Positions 40,436 through 50,099 of a stretch of 64,000 nucleotides of DNA are shown here, piece after piece; the first letter of the stretch is position 1, and the number at the start of each line of letters is the position of its first letter. Under the pieces are notes generated by a model, which did not search any database, had not been told where the DNA came from, and saw nothing but the letters and a program-made list of their open reading frames with translations. This stretch comes from an uncultured Cytophagales bacterium (GTDB lineage Bacteria > Bacteroidota > Bacteroidia > Cytophagales > Thermonemataceae). The stretch covers positions 82,486-146,485 of the forward strand of contig CALLAC010000003.1 of NCBI GenBank assembly GCA_938002655.1, written 5' to 3'. The translations under genes were made by a program, and so were the position numbers.

Positions 40436-40492
40436 TATGCTTGTTGGTAAGCAGTTTTTAAAAAACACCAAACAAATTCGAATAAAAAATCT

Positions 40493-40500
40493 TATATTTG
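40493..40500 (+). promoter_or_regulatory. -7 promoter box before the amidase gene
   Basis: TATATTTG matches TAnnTTTG. A transcript from it would start near 40507, which supports starting the amidase at ATG 40527 or 40575 and argues against the upstream ATG at 40437. Confidence 0.45.
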
Positions 40501-40574
40501 CCTTGTTAATATGTTTCACAAGTTCAATGATAAAGAAATATGCAAAATGCCTTGCAAAAAATTCCTGCAAAGCT

Positions 40575-41393
40575 ATGAAAAAAAAGCATAGTTGGGGTAC
40601 TTTTTCGTTAGCAATTATCGTGCTAATATTTTTGTGTTTGGCTTTGGTTTTCCCTAAAAAGCCTTTACTGTACAAGATTCGTACCGTAGTGATAGACCCC
40701 GGACACGGCGGACACGACCCCGGCACTATTCACCCTAAAAAAAATATTCAAGAAAAAGATATTGTGTTGCCCGTAGCATTGGAGCTCGGAGCTACTATCA
40801 AAAAATATCTGCCCGAAGTAAATGTAGTGTATACTCGTACTACCGATACTTTTGTAGAACTTTACAAAAGAGCCGAAATTGCTAATCGTAGCAATGCCGA
40901 CGTATTTATTTCTTTGCATTGCAACGCAATGGATATTAAAAAAGATAAGAAAAAAGCAGAAGTAAAAGGTTTAGAAGTATTCGTAATGGGACCTCATGCC
41001 AACCAAGAAAACCTAGAAGTTGCCAAACGCGAAAATGCCGTTATCCTTTTAGAAGATAACTACAAAAAAAATTATAGTGGCTTTGACCCTAATTCGCCAC
41101 AAGCTCATATTATCATGACTTCCATTCAGAACAATTATCTTGAAAATAGCCTGCATTTGGCTACACTGATTGATAAGCAGTTCAACGAACGATTGCATCG
41201 CCCTACACGTGGTATCAAGCAAGCGGGCTTCGTGGTATTACGTAGAGTAGCTTGCACAAGCATTTTGGTAGAACTTGGCTACATAACTAATGACGAAGAA
41301 GTAGAATACATGACAGACACTTGGAACCAGACACTAATGGCTTCAGCAATTTATAGAGCATTCCGAGATTTTAAGAATGAAGTGGAAAAATAA
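40575..41393 (+). CDS. N-acetylmuramoyl-L-alanine amidase (AmiC type)
   Basis: 272 residues from ATG 40575, which places a membrane helix (about 11-28) right at the N-terminus; ATG 40527 is also possible. The Amidase_3 domain follows: VVIDPGHGGHDPGTIHPKKN (zinc His), Glu in QEKDIVLPVALEL, SLHCNAMD (zinc His) and SILVELGYITNDEE (catalytic Glu). It cleaves the amide link between muramic acid and the stem peptide in the periplasm during cell separation. It is divergent from lptD; the two envelope genes share a short intergenic region. Confidence 0.9.
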   Translation: MKKKHSWGTFSLAIIVLIFLCLALVFPKKPLLYKIRTVVIDPGHGGHDPGTIHPKKNIQEKDIVLPVALELGATIKKYLPEVNVVYTRTTDTFVELYKRAEIANRSNADVFISLHCNAMDIKKDKKKAEVKGLEVFVMGPHANQENLEVAKRENAVILLEDNYKKNYSGFDPNSPQAHIIMTSIQNNYLENSLHLATLIDKQFNERLHRPTRGIKQAGFVVLRRVACTSILVELGYITNDEEVEYMTDTWNQTLMASAIYRAFRDFKNEVEK

Positions 41394-41468
41394 TGTCTTG
41401 TTTACAATTCCTTTTGAACAAATTCGCTGATATTTTGTTATTAAATTCGAACTTTCGTATATTCTCTG

Positions 41469-42050
41469 ATGGTAGTATTAAAAATTTTCGCCAAAATTCT
41501 CCTGTTCTTTTCGGGTTGGAAAGTAGTAGGACAAATTCCCAAAGTTGCTAAAACAGTAATGGTTGCCGCACCACATACAAGCAACTGGGATTTTTATTAT
41601 ACAATGGTAATTTTTTCAGCTTTGGGCGTACGAATACGCTTTTTAGGAAAAAAAAGTCTCTTCAAATTTCCGTTAGGATTGCTGATGCGTTTTTTCGGTG
41701 GAATACCCGTAGATAGAACAAAAAGTAACAACTTGGTGAGTAGCGCTGCTGAAATAATTCGCCAATCTGAAAAAATTATCTTGCTTGTGCCCGTAGAAGG
41801 TACGCGTAGCTATACCGAAGGATGGAAGTCAGGATTTTACTACATTGCCCAAGAAGCTAATGTACCCATTAGTTTGGGTTTTTTAGATTACGCACGCAAA
41901 GAAGGTGGTTTCTTTGATGCGTTATTTTATCCATCAGGCAACTATGTAGAAGATTTGGAGAAAATCCAACTCTACTATAAAGATATTCAAGGTAAATATC
42001 CTGAAAAATCATCGCTATATCAGAAATTTGGCAATAAGATAACAAAATGA
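41469..42050 (+). CDS. 1-acyl-sn-glycerol-3-phosphate acyltransferase family protein
   Basis: 193 residues, short but complete for this family. The HX4D box is AAPHTSNWDFYYT, and the second block is LVPVEGTRSYTEGWKSGFYYIAQ, followed by VPISLGFLDY. Such enzymes add an acyl chain to lysophosphatidic acid or related lipids at the inner membrane. It follows the amidase by 75 bases and is closed by a strong hairpin terminator, so the two may be one transcript. Confidence 0.85.
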   Translation: MVVLKIFAKILLFFSGWKVVGQIPKVAKTVMVAAPHTSNWDFYYTMVIFSALGVRIRFLGKKSLFKFPLGLLMRFFGGIPVDRTKSNNLVSSAAEIIRQSEKIILLVPVEGTRSYTEGWKSGFYYIAQEANVPISLGFLDYARKEGGFFDALFYPSGNYVEDLEKIQLYYKDIQGKYPEKSSLYQKFGNKITK

Positions 42051-42074
42051 AAAGGAGGTAAGAAACCTCCTTTT
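42051..42074 (+). terminator. Terminator after the acyltransferase gene
   Basis: AAAGGAGGT (42051-42059) pairs with ACCTCCTTT (42065-42073) over a five-base loop and starts at the stop codon itself. Confidence 0.8.
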
Positions 42075-42163
42075 ACACTGCTATCATCAAACCTTTGGTA
42101 GCTTCGATGAGCAAGGCTATTTGAATGATAAGAAAAAACTAATTTTTCAAAAAAAAATACCTC

Positions 42164-42193
42164 ACCTATAAGGTTTCAAAAAACCTCATAGGT
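42164..42193. repeat. Intergenic palindrome, REP-like
   Basis: ACCTATAAGGTTT (42164-42176) and AAACCTCATAGGT (42181-42193) are inverted copies with 12 of 13 positions matching and a four-base loop, followed by GGGTGCACCC. There is no T-run. It stands between convergent genes, a common place for dispersed palindromes; other copies cannot be checked here. Confidence 0.6.
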
Positions 42194-42256
42194 TGGGTGC
42201 ACCCTTAAAGAAATGCTATAAGCCTATATTAAAGAAGCAAACTTACAATCAGTTAT

Positions 42257-43105
42257 TTATTTCTTTAAAGGAATTGCCAGCACAGGTATTTCTGAATGGT
42301 TGATGGTATCTTCGGTAATACTACCCAAGAAAAGATGGGCTAATCCTTTGCGTTGGTGCGTAGCCATTACTATTAAATCAGCTTTCACTTCACGAGCAAA
42401 TTCAATAATAGCATTTTCTTCGTCGAATACATTTTGTTGGCTAATAAAAATTTCGGCTTGTTGCAAGCCAGAACTGTTCAATAAGCTGTTTTTGCGTTCT
42501 TCAATTGCTTGCTCGCTTTGTAAATGAGCGGGATTGTTGAGATACAACAGATGTACCTTGCCGTTAAAAATATTCTGCATTTCAGCAAATTTTTTAAACG
42601 CCTTTTCTTGCTCAGGACGAAGAGTTGTAGGGAAAACAATACTTTTGAACTCATAGGCGACTTTATTGGGTACAGCTAAAACGGGACAAGGAGCATTGCG
42701 TACTACTTTTTCTGTATTAGAGCCTACGAGCATTTCTTTCATACCTGTGGCTCCTTGTGTTCCCATTACTATCAGGTCAATATTTTCGCGGTGGCATACT
42801 TCCTCAATTACGTCAACCAACAAGCCACTTTCTACAAGTGTACTGACTTTTATATCGCCCAAATCCATATCTGCGGCAATTTTCTGCAAAGTTCTATCCA
42901 AGCTATCATTTACCATTTGGAGATAGCTTTGCTCTTTTTCTTTGTCATAGTAATAGTATTCAGCAATAGGCATTGCCGCAACTGCCATTTCATTGGCATT
43001 AAGTAAGAAAATTTCTGCTTTCGTTTTTTGGGCAATATTCACTGCGGTTTGCAAAGCCTTTTCTGCAAACTCTGAAAAATCGGTAGGGACAAGAATCTTT
43101 CTCAT
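42257..43105 (-). CDS. Universal stress protein, two tandem Usp domains
   Basis: 282 residues made of two Usp domains (about 1-147 and 150-282). The first opens with RKILVPTDFSEFAEKALQ and ends with the ATP-binding pattern VMGTQGATGMKEMLVGSNTEKV; the second ends with VMATHQRKGLAHLFLGSITED. Both keep the G-x2-G-x9-G-[ST]-like loop in some form, so nucleotide binding is plausible. Single gene, role in stress survival only by family. Confidence 0.92.
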   Translation of the reverse strand: MRKILVPTDFSEFAEKALQTAVNIAQKTKAEIFLLNANEMAVAAMPIAEYYYYDKEKEQSYLQMVNDSLDRTLQKIAADMDLGDIKVSTLVESGLLVDVIEEVCHRENIDLIVMGTQGATGMKEMLVGSNTEKVVRNAPCPVLAVPNKVAYEFKSIVFPTTLRPEQEKAFKKFAEMQNIFNGKVHLLYLNNPAHLQSEQAIEERKNSLLNSSGLQQAEIFISQQNVFDEENAIIEFAREVKADLIVMATHQRKGLAHLFLGSITEDTINHSEIPVLAIPLKK

Positions 43106-43229
43106 ATGTTTTTGATTTTTTTACGAAAGATAAAAGCCCTGTCAGAAAAAAAGTATGATAAAAAGCATAAAAAAAGATGATTTTAGTAGAAAAAGCCCTT
43201 GCTTATGAAGAACAAGGGCAAAAGAAGGG

Positions 43230-44801
43230 CTAACCATTCATTGAGTTCAAAAATTCCATATTGTCTTTGGTATCGGTCATTTTTTCGATAAGGAAGTTCA
43301 TTGCCTCGGTAGCGTTCATATCGGTCATATATTTCCTCAAAATCCAAACTCGGTTGAGTTCTTCTTTGGTAAGTAGTAAATCCTCCCGACGCGTACCCGA
43401 AGCAGGAATATCGATGGCAGGATAAATACGCTTATCAGCAAGTTTTCTATCTAGTTGCAATTCCATATTGCCGGTACCTTTGAATTCTTCAAAAATCACT
43501 TCGTCCATACGCGAACCTGTATCTATAAGGGCAGTAGCAATAATTGTGAGTGAGCCTCCATTTTCTACATTACGAGCGGCACCGAAAAAACGTTTGGGTT
43601 TTTGCATTGCATTGGCATCGACACCGCCTGTAAGAATTTTACCTGATGAAGGCACTACGGTATTATAGGCACGAGCCAAACGAGTGATGGAATCGAGTAA
43701 AATTACTACATCATGTCCACACTCTACCATTCTTTTGGCTTTTTCAAGTACCATTGAAGCAACTTTTACGTGTCTTTCTGCTTGCTCGTCAAAAGTAGAG
43801 GAAATTACTTCTGCTCTTACGCTTCTTTGCATATCGGTAACTTCTTCGGGGCGTTCGTCTATGAGCAAAACTATTAGATATACTTCGGGGTGATTTTCGG
43901 CTATTGCATTAGCAATTTGTTTGAGCAGAGTAGTTTTTCCTGTTTTGGGTTGAGCAACAATCATACCTCTTTGCCCTTTACCGATAGGGGCGAAAAGGTC
44001 GAGCATACGTGTAGAAAGCAAATCGGGGCGAGTACTGAGTTTGAGTTTTTCTTCGGGGAAAAGCGGCGTAAGATACTCAAAAGGTATACGGTCGCGAATT
44101 TCTTCGGTGCTTTTTCCGTTTACACTAATTACTTTAAGCAAGGCGAAATATTTTTCACCTTCTTTGGGGGGGCGAATAGTACCCCGTACTGTATCGCCTG
44201 TTTTTAAGCCGAAGAGTTTAATTTGTGAAGGCGAAACATAAATATCGTCGGGGCTAGAGAGATAGTTGTAATCAGGAGAACGCAAAAAACCATAACCTCC
44301 GTCTTGCACTATTTCCAGCACTCCCTGATTTTCAATCAAGCCATCAAACTCACGAAGTCGGTCTTTATTCGTTTTCTTAAAATTTTGCTGTTGGGGCTTT
44401 TCGTGAGATTTCTGATGCAACGAAATATTTTCTAGATTAGAAGTTTCATCTTGTGGTAAATCTGTGAGCAAAGTATCCAGTTCAAGAGGTTCTAGTTTGA
44501 TTTCATCGGAAAAATCTTCAATGAATTTTTCTTCATTAGTACTTCCGTTCAAGTTTTTTGCTTCTTCAAAATTTTCAGAAACGACATTTTCTCGGCGAGG
44601 TCTGCCGCGTCTTTTTTTAGTAATTTTCTCGCTTTCAGCGTTTACACTGAAAGTATTATCAATTGCTTGCCCTTGTGCTTCTATAATAGCTTGTATAAGT
44701 TCGGATTTAGTAAGTTTACGGGCATTTTTAATTTGAAGGTTTTCGGCAATTTCTCTTAATTCGGAAAGTAGCTTCAAATGAAGTTCGTCGATGGTGTGCA
44801 T
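43230..44801 (-). CDS. rho: Transcription termination factor Rho
   Basis: 523 residues from ATG 44801, longer than the ~420 of Escherichia coli Rho. A SAP-like N-domain (1-40) is followed by a ~100-residue charged insert containing [11 protein letters not shown], an AT-hook-like motif, and then the cold-shock RNA-binding domain ([20 protein letters not shown]). The ATPase part has Walker [14 protein letters not shown], Walker [17 protein letters not shown], the Q-loop [17 protein letters not shown] and the R-loop. Inserts of this kind are usual in Bacteroidota and bind extra RNA. Single gene. Confidence 0.97.
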   Translation of the reverse strand: MHTIDELHLKLLSELREIAENLQIKNARKLTKSELIQAIIEAQGQAIDNTFSVNAESEKITKKRRGRPRRENVVSENFEEAKNLNGSTNEEKFIEDFSDEIKLEPLELDTLLTDLPQDETSNLENISLHQKSHEKPQQQNFKKTNKDRLREFDGLIENQGVLEIVQDGGYGFLRSPDYNYLSSPDDIYVSPSQIKLFGLKTGDTVRGTIRPPKEGEKYFALLKVISVNGKSTEEIRDRIPFEYLTPLFPEEKLKLSTRPDLLSTRMLDLFAPIGKGQRGMIVAQPKTGKTTLLKQIANAIAENHPEVYLIVLLIDERPEEVTDMQRSVRAEVISSTFDEQAERHVKVASMVLEKAKRMVECGHDVVILLDSITRLARAYNTVVPSSGKILTGGVDANAMQKPKRFFGAARNVENGGSLTIIATALIDTGSRMDEVIFEEFKGTGNMELQLDRKLADKRIYPAIDIPASGTRREDLLLTKEELNRVWILRKYMTDMNATEAMNFLIEKMTDTKDNMEFLNSMNG

Positions 44802-45059
44802 AACTATCAAATTGATTGGAAAAGATATATTTTTTTAGGGTAACACAACAAAATGTAAGTGGTAGACCAAATTATCGCAAAATGAGTTTTTTCTTTTCAT
44901 CTTTCACCTCAAAACGTTTACTACAATAAACTTTATGGAGTAGCAATCAGACAAGTCGCTCAAATATTTTGGCAAAATAAACTTACAAGAGATGAATTTG
45001 TTGCAATAATACGTCAAAAAATTTTAATTTGCAAAAAAAAGCTGATTTTTTTCAAAAAA

Positions 45060-45089
45060 CTCCGAAAGGGTATTGCTTTCGGAGTTTTT
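45060..45089 (-). terminator. Terminator after the amino acid permease gene
   Basis: CTCCGAAAG (45060-45068) pairs perfectly with CTTTCGGAG (45076-45084); T-rich on both strands outside the stem. It directly follows the permease stop. Confidence 0.8.
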
Positions 45090-45092
45090 GGG

Positions 45093-46541
45093 TTATGCAG
45101 TTTGTCTTTTTTCCAAATTGCTATTTCTTTTGCTGTAGGCAAAATAAATTAAAATACCAACCAACATCCAAGTTCCTGCAAGCATTTGGGCTAATTTATC
45201 CAAATTGACAATCAAAAATACATTAGTAGCTACTCCCAAAGTGGCTATCAAGGGCAAAGCAGGCACCTTAAAAGAGCGTTCTATCTTAGGTTCTCTGACA
45301 CGCAAAAGCCATACAGCTCCACATACCATAGCAAAGGCAAAGAGCGTTCCGAAGCTAGTCATATCACCCAAAATATCCAAAGGCACAAAAGCGGCAACCA
45401 AAGAGACGACGAATCCTACCAAAATAGTGCTTTTGAAAGGTGTTTTGAAGGTTTTATGAATATCTTTGAAGAAGTTGGGTAACAAACCGTCTTTTGCCAT
45501 ACCCAAGAAAATACGTGTTTGTCCGAGCATCATTACGAGCATTACCGAAATAAGTCCTGCGGTTGCGGCGGCAGTAATGATATATTTCGCCCAACTCAGA
45601 TTTTGCTTTTCAAATGCGGCGGCAACAGGAGCTTTCAAGTCTTCCCCTGTAAAGCTATCGTATCTCATCATTCCTGTAAGTACCAAAGAGACAGCAATGT
45701 ACAAGATAGTGCAGATAATCAAGGAAGCCAAAATCGCAAAAGGCATATCTTTTTTAGGATTGATAGCCTCGCCTGCTTGCGTTGAAACGGCATCAAAACC
45801 GATATAAGCAAAGAAAATAGAAGCGGCTCCTGCAAAAACTCCTTTCAGACCGTAAGCCTGATGCACTCTACCGTCTTCGCCTGTAAGTTCTTTGGGTTCG
45901 GGAATGAAGGGGGTCCAATTTTCAGGATTGATATAAAAAACTCCTACTAAAATTACAAACAAAATAGCTCCTACTTTCAAAACTACAATCAAATTATTGG
46001 CACTAGCGGCTTCTTTGATACCCTTGACTAAGATAGCCGTAACAACCCAAACAATCAGGAACGCAGGTAAATTGACATATCCGCCAGCGAAAGGGTTTTT
46101 TGTGAATTGTTCAGGAATAGATAAACCAAACATGCCTATTAGTTTGTTGAAATACCCCGACCAACTCACTGCCACCGTCATTGCTCCCATGCCATATTCT
46201 AAAATTAGCCCCCAGCCAATAAGCCAAGCAAAAAACTCGCCCACAGTACCATACGCATACGCATAGGCAGAACCCTCCACAGGAAGCATAGATGCAAATT
46301 CGGCATAGCAAAGTGCCGCAAAAATACAGGCAATACCTGCTATTACAAAAGAAAGTGCTAATGCTGGACCCGCATTAAAATACGCTACTTTTCCTGTGAG
46401 TACAAAAATACCTCCACCGATAATTGCCCCGATACCGATAGAAGTCAAGCTCCATTTGCCCAAAACCCTTTTGAGGTCACTTTTTTTCATATCTGCCTCA
46501 AAAGCACTCAATGGCTTTTTTCTCCAAATTGATGATGACAT
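45093..46541 (-). CDS. APC family amino acid permease
   Basis: 482 residues with about 12-13 hydrophobic helices. The first helix has SIGIGAIIGGGIFVLTG, the substrate-binding unwound segment of the APC family, and FFAYIGFDAVSTQAGEAINPKKDMP is the helix 6 equivalent. The overall pattern resembles the cationic/branched amino acid carriers of the YfnA/CAT group. Substrate not predictable further. Single gene with its own terminator. Confidence 0.9.
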   Translation of the reverse strand: MSSSIWRKKPLSAFEADMKKSDLKRVLGKWSLTSIGIGAIIGGGIFVLTGKVAYFNAGPALALSFVIAGIACIFAALCYAEFASMLPVEGSAYAYAYGTVGEFFAWLIGWGLILEYGMGAMTVAVSWSGYFNKLIGMFGLSIPEQFTKNPFAGGYVNLPAFLIVWVVTAILVKGIKEAASANNLIVVLKVGAILFVILVGVFYINPENWTPFIPEPKELTGEDGRVHQAYGLKGVFAGAASIFFAYIGFDAVSTQAGEAINPKKDMPFAILASLIICTILYIAVSLVLTGMMRYDSFTGEDLKAPVAAAFEKQNLSWAKYIITAAATAGLISVMLVMMLGQTRIFLGMAKDGLLPNFFKDIHKTFKTPFKSTILVGFVVSLVAAFVPLDILGDMTSFGTLFAFAMVCGAVWLLRVREPKIERSFKVPALPLIATLGVATNVFLIVNLDKLAQMLAGTWMLVGILIYFAYSKRNSNLEKRQTA

Positions 46542-46867
46542 TCTGCTAAAAGTTTAATGATGAAACGTTGATTTTCAGAATTTTATTAGGTAAAACAGAA
46601 TTTCAACAAATTTTATTCGAAAAGTCGGTTTGCAATATAAGTACTTTTAACAAAACAATGGTATTTTTTGAAATTTTTTTTGGACTTTTTCGAGCAAACA
46701 AAACCCAGCTTTTTCATCTTTTATTTGCAAACATTGTTTTCTGATATAAAATTTGAAAAGAGCTAAATGAGAAAATCAAACAATTCTCTTAAATTTTACA
46801 TCAGACAACAGTAGAGGAAAATAGTAAAGTGCTCTTATTGTTCTTGATGATAATTCCGCTTTTTCGT
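46542..46867. other. Intergenic region between permease and SpoU genes
   Basis: About 325 AT-rich bases between divergent genes. I see no convincing small gene, RNA gene or strong hairpin; it should contain both promoters. Confidence 0.5.
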
Positions 46868-47701
46868 ATGTTTGCAAGAAAAATAGTTTTGAGCGAGCTT
46901 ATCACTTCTCTTCAAAATCCGAAGATTAAGCAGATTTTGCGTTTGCAGGAAAAAGCCTCTGAACGCAAAAAGCAAAAATTAACACTTGTAGAAGGCAAGA
47001 TAGAAATAGCAATGGCTGTGAGTGCTTCGGCAGTCATTCAGAGTGTTTTTTATTTGCAAAGTAAAGAAAATGAAGTCAAAAGTTTTTTTGCTAAGCAATT
47101 GCCCAAGCATGCACCAATCAATTTTTGGGCTGTTTCAGAAAATGTATTTGCCAAAATTGCCTATCGTGAAAATAGTTTTGGGGCAGTTTGTGTAGTACAA
47201 ACCCCTGAAAACAGGTTGGCAAATCTTGCCTTGTCTGAAAATGCCTTGGTTTTGGTGTTGGAAAGCGTAGAAAAGCCAGGAAATTTAGGGGCTATTCTTC
47301 GCACAGCCGATGCGGCAGGTATAGAGGCAGTTTTTCTTTGCAATCGGCAAACTGATTTATTCAATCCCAATGTCATAAGAGCTAGTTTAGGCTGTGTTTT
47401 TACACAAAAAATAATTACTTGCACCAACCAAGATGCTTTTGATTTTTTACAGAACAGAAATATCCAACTTATAGCTACTGCTTTAAGTGCTTCGGTGCCT
47501 TATACAGCAGTAAATTATCGCAAACCTACTGCTATCATCATGGGTACAGAAGCTAGAGGGCTTTCAGATTTTTGGCTTGAAAAAGCTCACCAAAACATTA
47601 TCATTCCGATGCAAGGGAGAATTGATTCAATGAATGTTTCCGTAGCAACAGCCATTGTTGTATTTGAAGCTATCAGACAACGTGCACTAAACGCTTGTTA
47701 A
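46868..47701 (+). CDS. TrmH/SpoU family RNA methyltransferase
   Basis: 277 residues from ATG 46868; the frame reaches 46829 but the family usually opens with a sequence like LITSLQNPKIKQILRLQEKA. The SPOUT knot motifs are clear: motif 1 VLESVEKPGNLGAILRTADAAG, motif 2 IIMGTEARGLSDFWLE and motif 3 IIPMQGRIDSMNVSVATAI. It 2'-O-methylates a ribose in rRNA or tRNA; the exact site is unknown. Its last 15 bases overlap the convergent acyltransferase gene. Confidence 0.92.
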   Translation: MFARKIVLSELITSLQNPKIKQILRLQEKASERKKQKLTLVEGKIEIAMAVSASAVIQSVFYLQSKENEVKSFFAKQLPKHAPINFWAVSENVFAKIAYRENSFGAVCVVQTPENRLANLALSENALVLVLESVEKPGNLGAILRTADAAGIEAVFLCNRQTDLFNPNVIRASLGCVFTQKIITCTNQDAFDFLQNRNIQLIATALSASVPYTAVNYRKPTAIIMGTEARGLSDFWLEKAHQNIIIPMQGRIDSMNVSVATAIVVFEAIRQRALNAC

Positions 47702-48484
47702 TTCTTTACGAATAATATTTTCACAGTGCTGTAAAAGAGCTTCGGGAGTAGAGAAATCTTTTTGTGAAAGCGGAGGAAAGATTTTTACCCGCATAGTAGC
47801 AAAAGGTTCAATAGGTATACGCTTTACTGTCCAGAAATTTTCTACGGCAATTGGAACAACAGGAGCTTCGGATAAAATTTCGCAAAGTTTTATAAAACCT
47901 GCTGTTTTGAAAGGACGAACCTCGTTGCTGTAACGATTACGCGTACCTTCGGGATAAATATATGCCGCCCAGTTATTTTCTTTTACTTTTTTTGCAAAGG
48001 CTTCAATAGATTTCAATGCACTAATTTTCTGATTTCTATCGATAATACCGTGCCCTCCATAGCGAATATTCCAAGAAACACTTGGTATCCAGTAGGCAAG
48101 TTCTTTTTTAGCAATGTATTTCAGATGGTGAGGAGTTTTGCTGAAAAGATAGCCCAAACATGCAATTTCATATTCGCTCTGATGATTGCTGACTACAATG
48201 ATAGGAACATTTTCAGGAAGATTTTGTAATATTTCTGCTCCTTCTATACGGGTTTTGGTGCCAATCAGAAGTGTAGAACGCCATACCAAGCCCATCATTG
48301 CATGGCTGATAAGCATGTAAGCTTTGTAGCCAAAAACTGAAAAAATAATGTGTAGCGGATGAAAAACAAGAATAATCAGCAAAAAAATAAACATTTGAAT
48401 GAACGTCAGTACCCAAGCTACAATTTTTTGTAGCAGTGGGTATTCTGTTGTATTCTCGTTTAGTATATCCGAAATACTTATCAT
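47687..48484 (-). CDS. plsC: Lysophospholipid acyltransferase (PlsC-like)
   Basis: 265 residues from ATG 48484 (frame open to 48505). Two hydrophobic helices at the N-terminus lead to the acyltransferase core: box 1 VSNHQSEYEIACLG, an HX4E rather than the usual HX4D form; box 2 GGHGIIDRN; box 3 YPEGTRNRYSNEVRPFKTAG; and box 4 VVPIAVEN. It acylates 1-acylglycerol-3-phosphate in phospholipid synthesis. A second, shorter family member is at 41469; which one is the housekeeping enzyme is a guess in favour of this one. Confidence 0.85.
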   Translation of the reverse strand: MISISDILNENTTEYPLLQKIVAWVLTFIQMFIFLLIILVFHPLHIIFSVFGYKAYMLISHAMMGLVWRSTLLIGTKTRIEGAEILQNLPENVPIIVVSNHQSEYEIACLGYLFSKTPHHLKYIAKKELAYWIPSVSWNIRYGGHGIIDRNQKISALKSIEAFAKKVKENNWAAYIYPEGTRNRYSNEVRPFKTAGFIKLCEILSEAPVVPIAVENFWTVKRIPIEPFATMRVKIFPPLSQKDFSTPEALLQHCENIIRKELTSV

Positions 48485-48531
48485 TCCCTGAACAATTTTG
48501 CACAAAGATAGTTATTTTTGTTGAGCTTTTG

Positions 48532-48539
48532 TAATTTTG
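48532..48539 (+). promoter_or_regulatory. -7 promoter box before the oxidase genes
   Basis: TAATTTTG matches TAnnTTTG, 15 bases before the ATG at 48555. A second box, TATTTTTG, is at 48513-48520. Either could drive the cytochrome oxidase genes. Confidence 0.35.
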
Positions 48540-48554
48540 CCAAAAAATGTAAGT

Positions 48555-49181
48555 ATGCAAACAACTTCCTTTGAAAACCAGCCTGTAAATTTTTACGAAG
48601 AGCCCGAAGAGGTTTTTTCGATGAACCCCAAAAAGTTTATGCTTTGGCTTTTTGTGGTGAGTATTACAATGATTTTTGCTTCGCTAACAAGTGCCTATAT
48701 CTACAAACAATCCGATAAAGATGCTTGGATAACCTTTGATTTGCCCGAAGTATTGCTCTACAGTACGATTGTAATTGTAGTAAGCAGTGTATTTATGCAA
48801 CTTTCATATTATTTTGCTAAAAAAGACGAAATTGGCAGGCTCAAAATAAATCTGTTGATTACAGCTATTTTGGGAATAGCTTTTTTGGCAATGCAGTGGC
48901 AAGGTTGGGCCAAACTCGTAGAAATGGGAATTTTTGTGGGCGGTGTGGATAGAATGGGGAATCCTGTAAGTCCTGCGGGCTCTTTTGTATACGTATTGAT
49001 GGGCTTGCACGCTTTTCATCTTATTACAGGGCTGATTTTTCTTTTGAATGTTACTTGGAATGCTTTTCGTTTCAGAATACATAAAAAAGCACTGCTGAAA
49101 ATAGAACTTTGTAATATTTATTGGCACTTCTTGGGAGGCTTGTGGGTGTATTTGTATCTTTTTATGAGCTTGAATCGATAA
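48555..49181 (+). CDS. Cytochrome c oxidase subunit III (short form)
   Basis: 208 residues from ATG 48555. Five hydrophobic helices and the late pattern GLHAFHLITGLIFLLNVTWN and YWHFLGGLWVYLYLFM match subunit III of haem-copper oxidases. Subunit III stabilises the catalytic core in the inner membrane and shapes proton uptake. It is followed by a second, longer subunit III gene and subunit IV, an arrangement usual in Bacteroidota; subunits I and II are not in the window. Confidence 0.88.
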   Translation: MQTTSFENQPVNFYEEPEEVFSMNPKKFMLWLFVVSITMIFASLTSAYIYKQSDKDAWITFDLPEVLLYSTIVIVVSSVFMQLSYYFAKKDEIGRLKINLLITAILGIAFLAMQWQGWAKLVEMGIFVGGVDRMGNPVSPAGSFVYVLMGLHAFHLITGLIFLLNVTWNAFRFRIHKKALLKIELCNIYWHFLGGLWVYLYLFMSLNR

Positions 49182-49260
49182 AATCCAAAATTTTACTTGC
49201 AAATTTCATTTGTTTGCTGTTTATTTGTGGTGAAAATAAGACCAATCAACTCATAAAAAT

Positions 49261-50073
49261 ATGGCACATTCAGCTACTGCAACAGAAACAAATTCAAAGA
49301 CAAGTATTTGGTTTGGAGGAAAAGAGCCCTTCAAAGCCAGCTACGGAAAACTGATGATGTGGTATTTCTTGCTTTCCGATGCTTTTACATTTTCGGGGCT
49401 ATTGGTGGCTTATGCGGTATTACGTTTTACCAAACCAAGTTATTATGAATCGGAATATGCTAAACAATTCTCATCTATAAAAGAGGCAAGTGAGAATTTC
49501 GTCCCTTCGGATATGTACTGGCCTATTCCCGAAAGAATTTTTGATGCATTTCCTTTCTTTCACGGACAACACTTGCCACTGGTTTTCGTTGGTTTGATGA
49601 CCTTCATTCTGATTATGAGTAGTGTGACGATGGTGCTTGCCGTAGAGGCTGGGCATCGCCGCCATAGAGCTGATGTCGAAAAATGGATGCTTTGGACAAT
49701 TTTGGGAGGATTAACTTTCTTGGGTTGCCAAGCATGGGAGTGGACACACTTCATTACAGGTACCGATAAAGGTGCTGTACGTGATGTATGGATGAATGGT
49801 GAGTGGGTAAAGCAAACCATTCACGGAGCTAATCTCTTTATCAACGAATACGGTCCTGCTCCTTTTGCTTTTTGCTTCTTCACGATTACAGGTTTTCACG
49901 GATTTCATGTATTCAGCGGTGTTCTTATCAATATTATCGTTTTTTATAATGTAGCAATGGGCATTTATGACCGCCCCGGCAGAAACTACGAAATGGTTGA
50001 AAAAGTAGGTTTGTATTGGCACTTTGTAGATTTAGTTTGGGTGTTTGTATTTACATTTTTTTACTTGGTTTAG
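49261..50073 (+). CDS. Cytochrome c oxidase subunit III (long form)
   Basis: 270 residues. A soluble ~75-residue loop after the first helix is inserted (residues ~60-95), then the helices typical of subunit III, with VLAVEAGHRRHR, GCQAWEWTHFI, TITGFHGFHVFSGVLINII and YWHFVDLVWVFVFTFFYLV. It probably forms the oxidase together with the short paralogue and subunit IV. Distances of 79 and 26 bases to its neighbours fit an operon. Confidence 0.9.
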   Translation: MAHSATATETNSKTSIWFGGKEPFKASYGKLMMWYFLLSDAFTFSGLLVAYAVLRFTKPSYYESEYAKQFSSIKEASENFVPSDMYWPIPERIFDAFPFFHGQHLPLVFVGLMTFILIMSSVTMVLAVEAGHRRHRADVEKWMLWTILGGLTFLGCQAWEWTHFITGTDKGAVRDVWMNGEWVKQTIHGANLFINEYGPAPFAFCFFTITGFHGFHVFSGVLINIIVFYNVAMGIYDRPGRNYEMVEKVGLYWHFVDLVWVFVFTFFYLV

Positions 50074-50099
50074 TTCTTTAATCAAAAATTTTGAAGTTT

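Noticed and set aside
40437..40726. N-terminal extension of LptD
   Set aside because: Antisense to the amidase gene, Cys/Pro-rich and without signal peptide; the true signal is encoded further downstream.
48555..50073. Tandem subunit III genes as a recent duplication
   Set aside because: The two proteins differ in length and loops, and this pair arrangement is usual in Bacteroidota oxidase operons.
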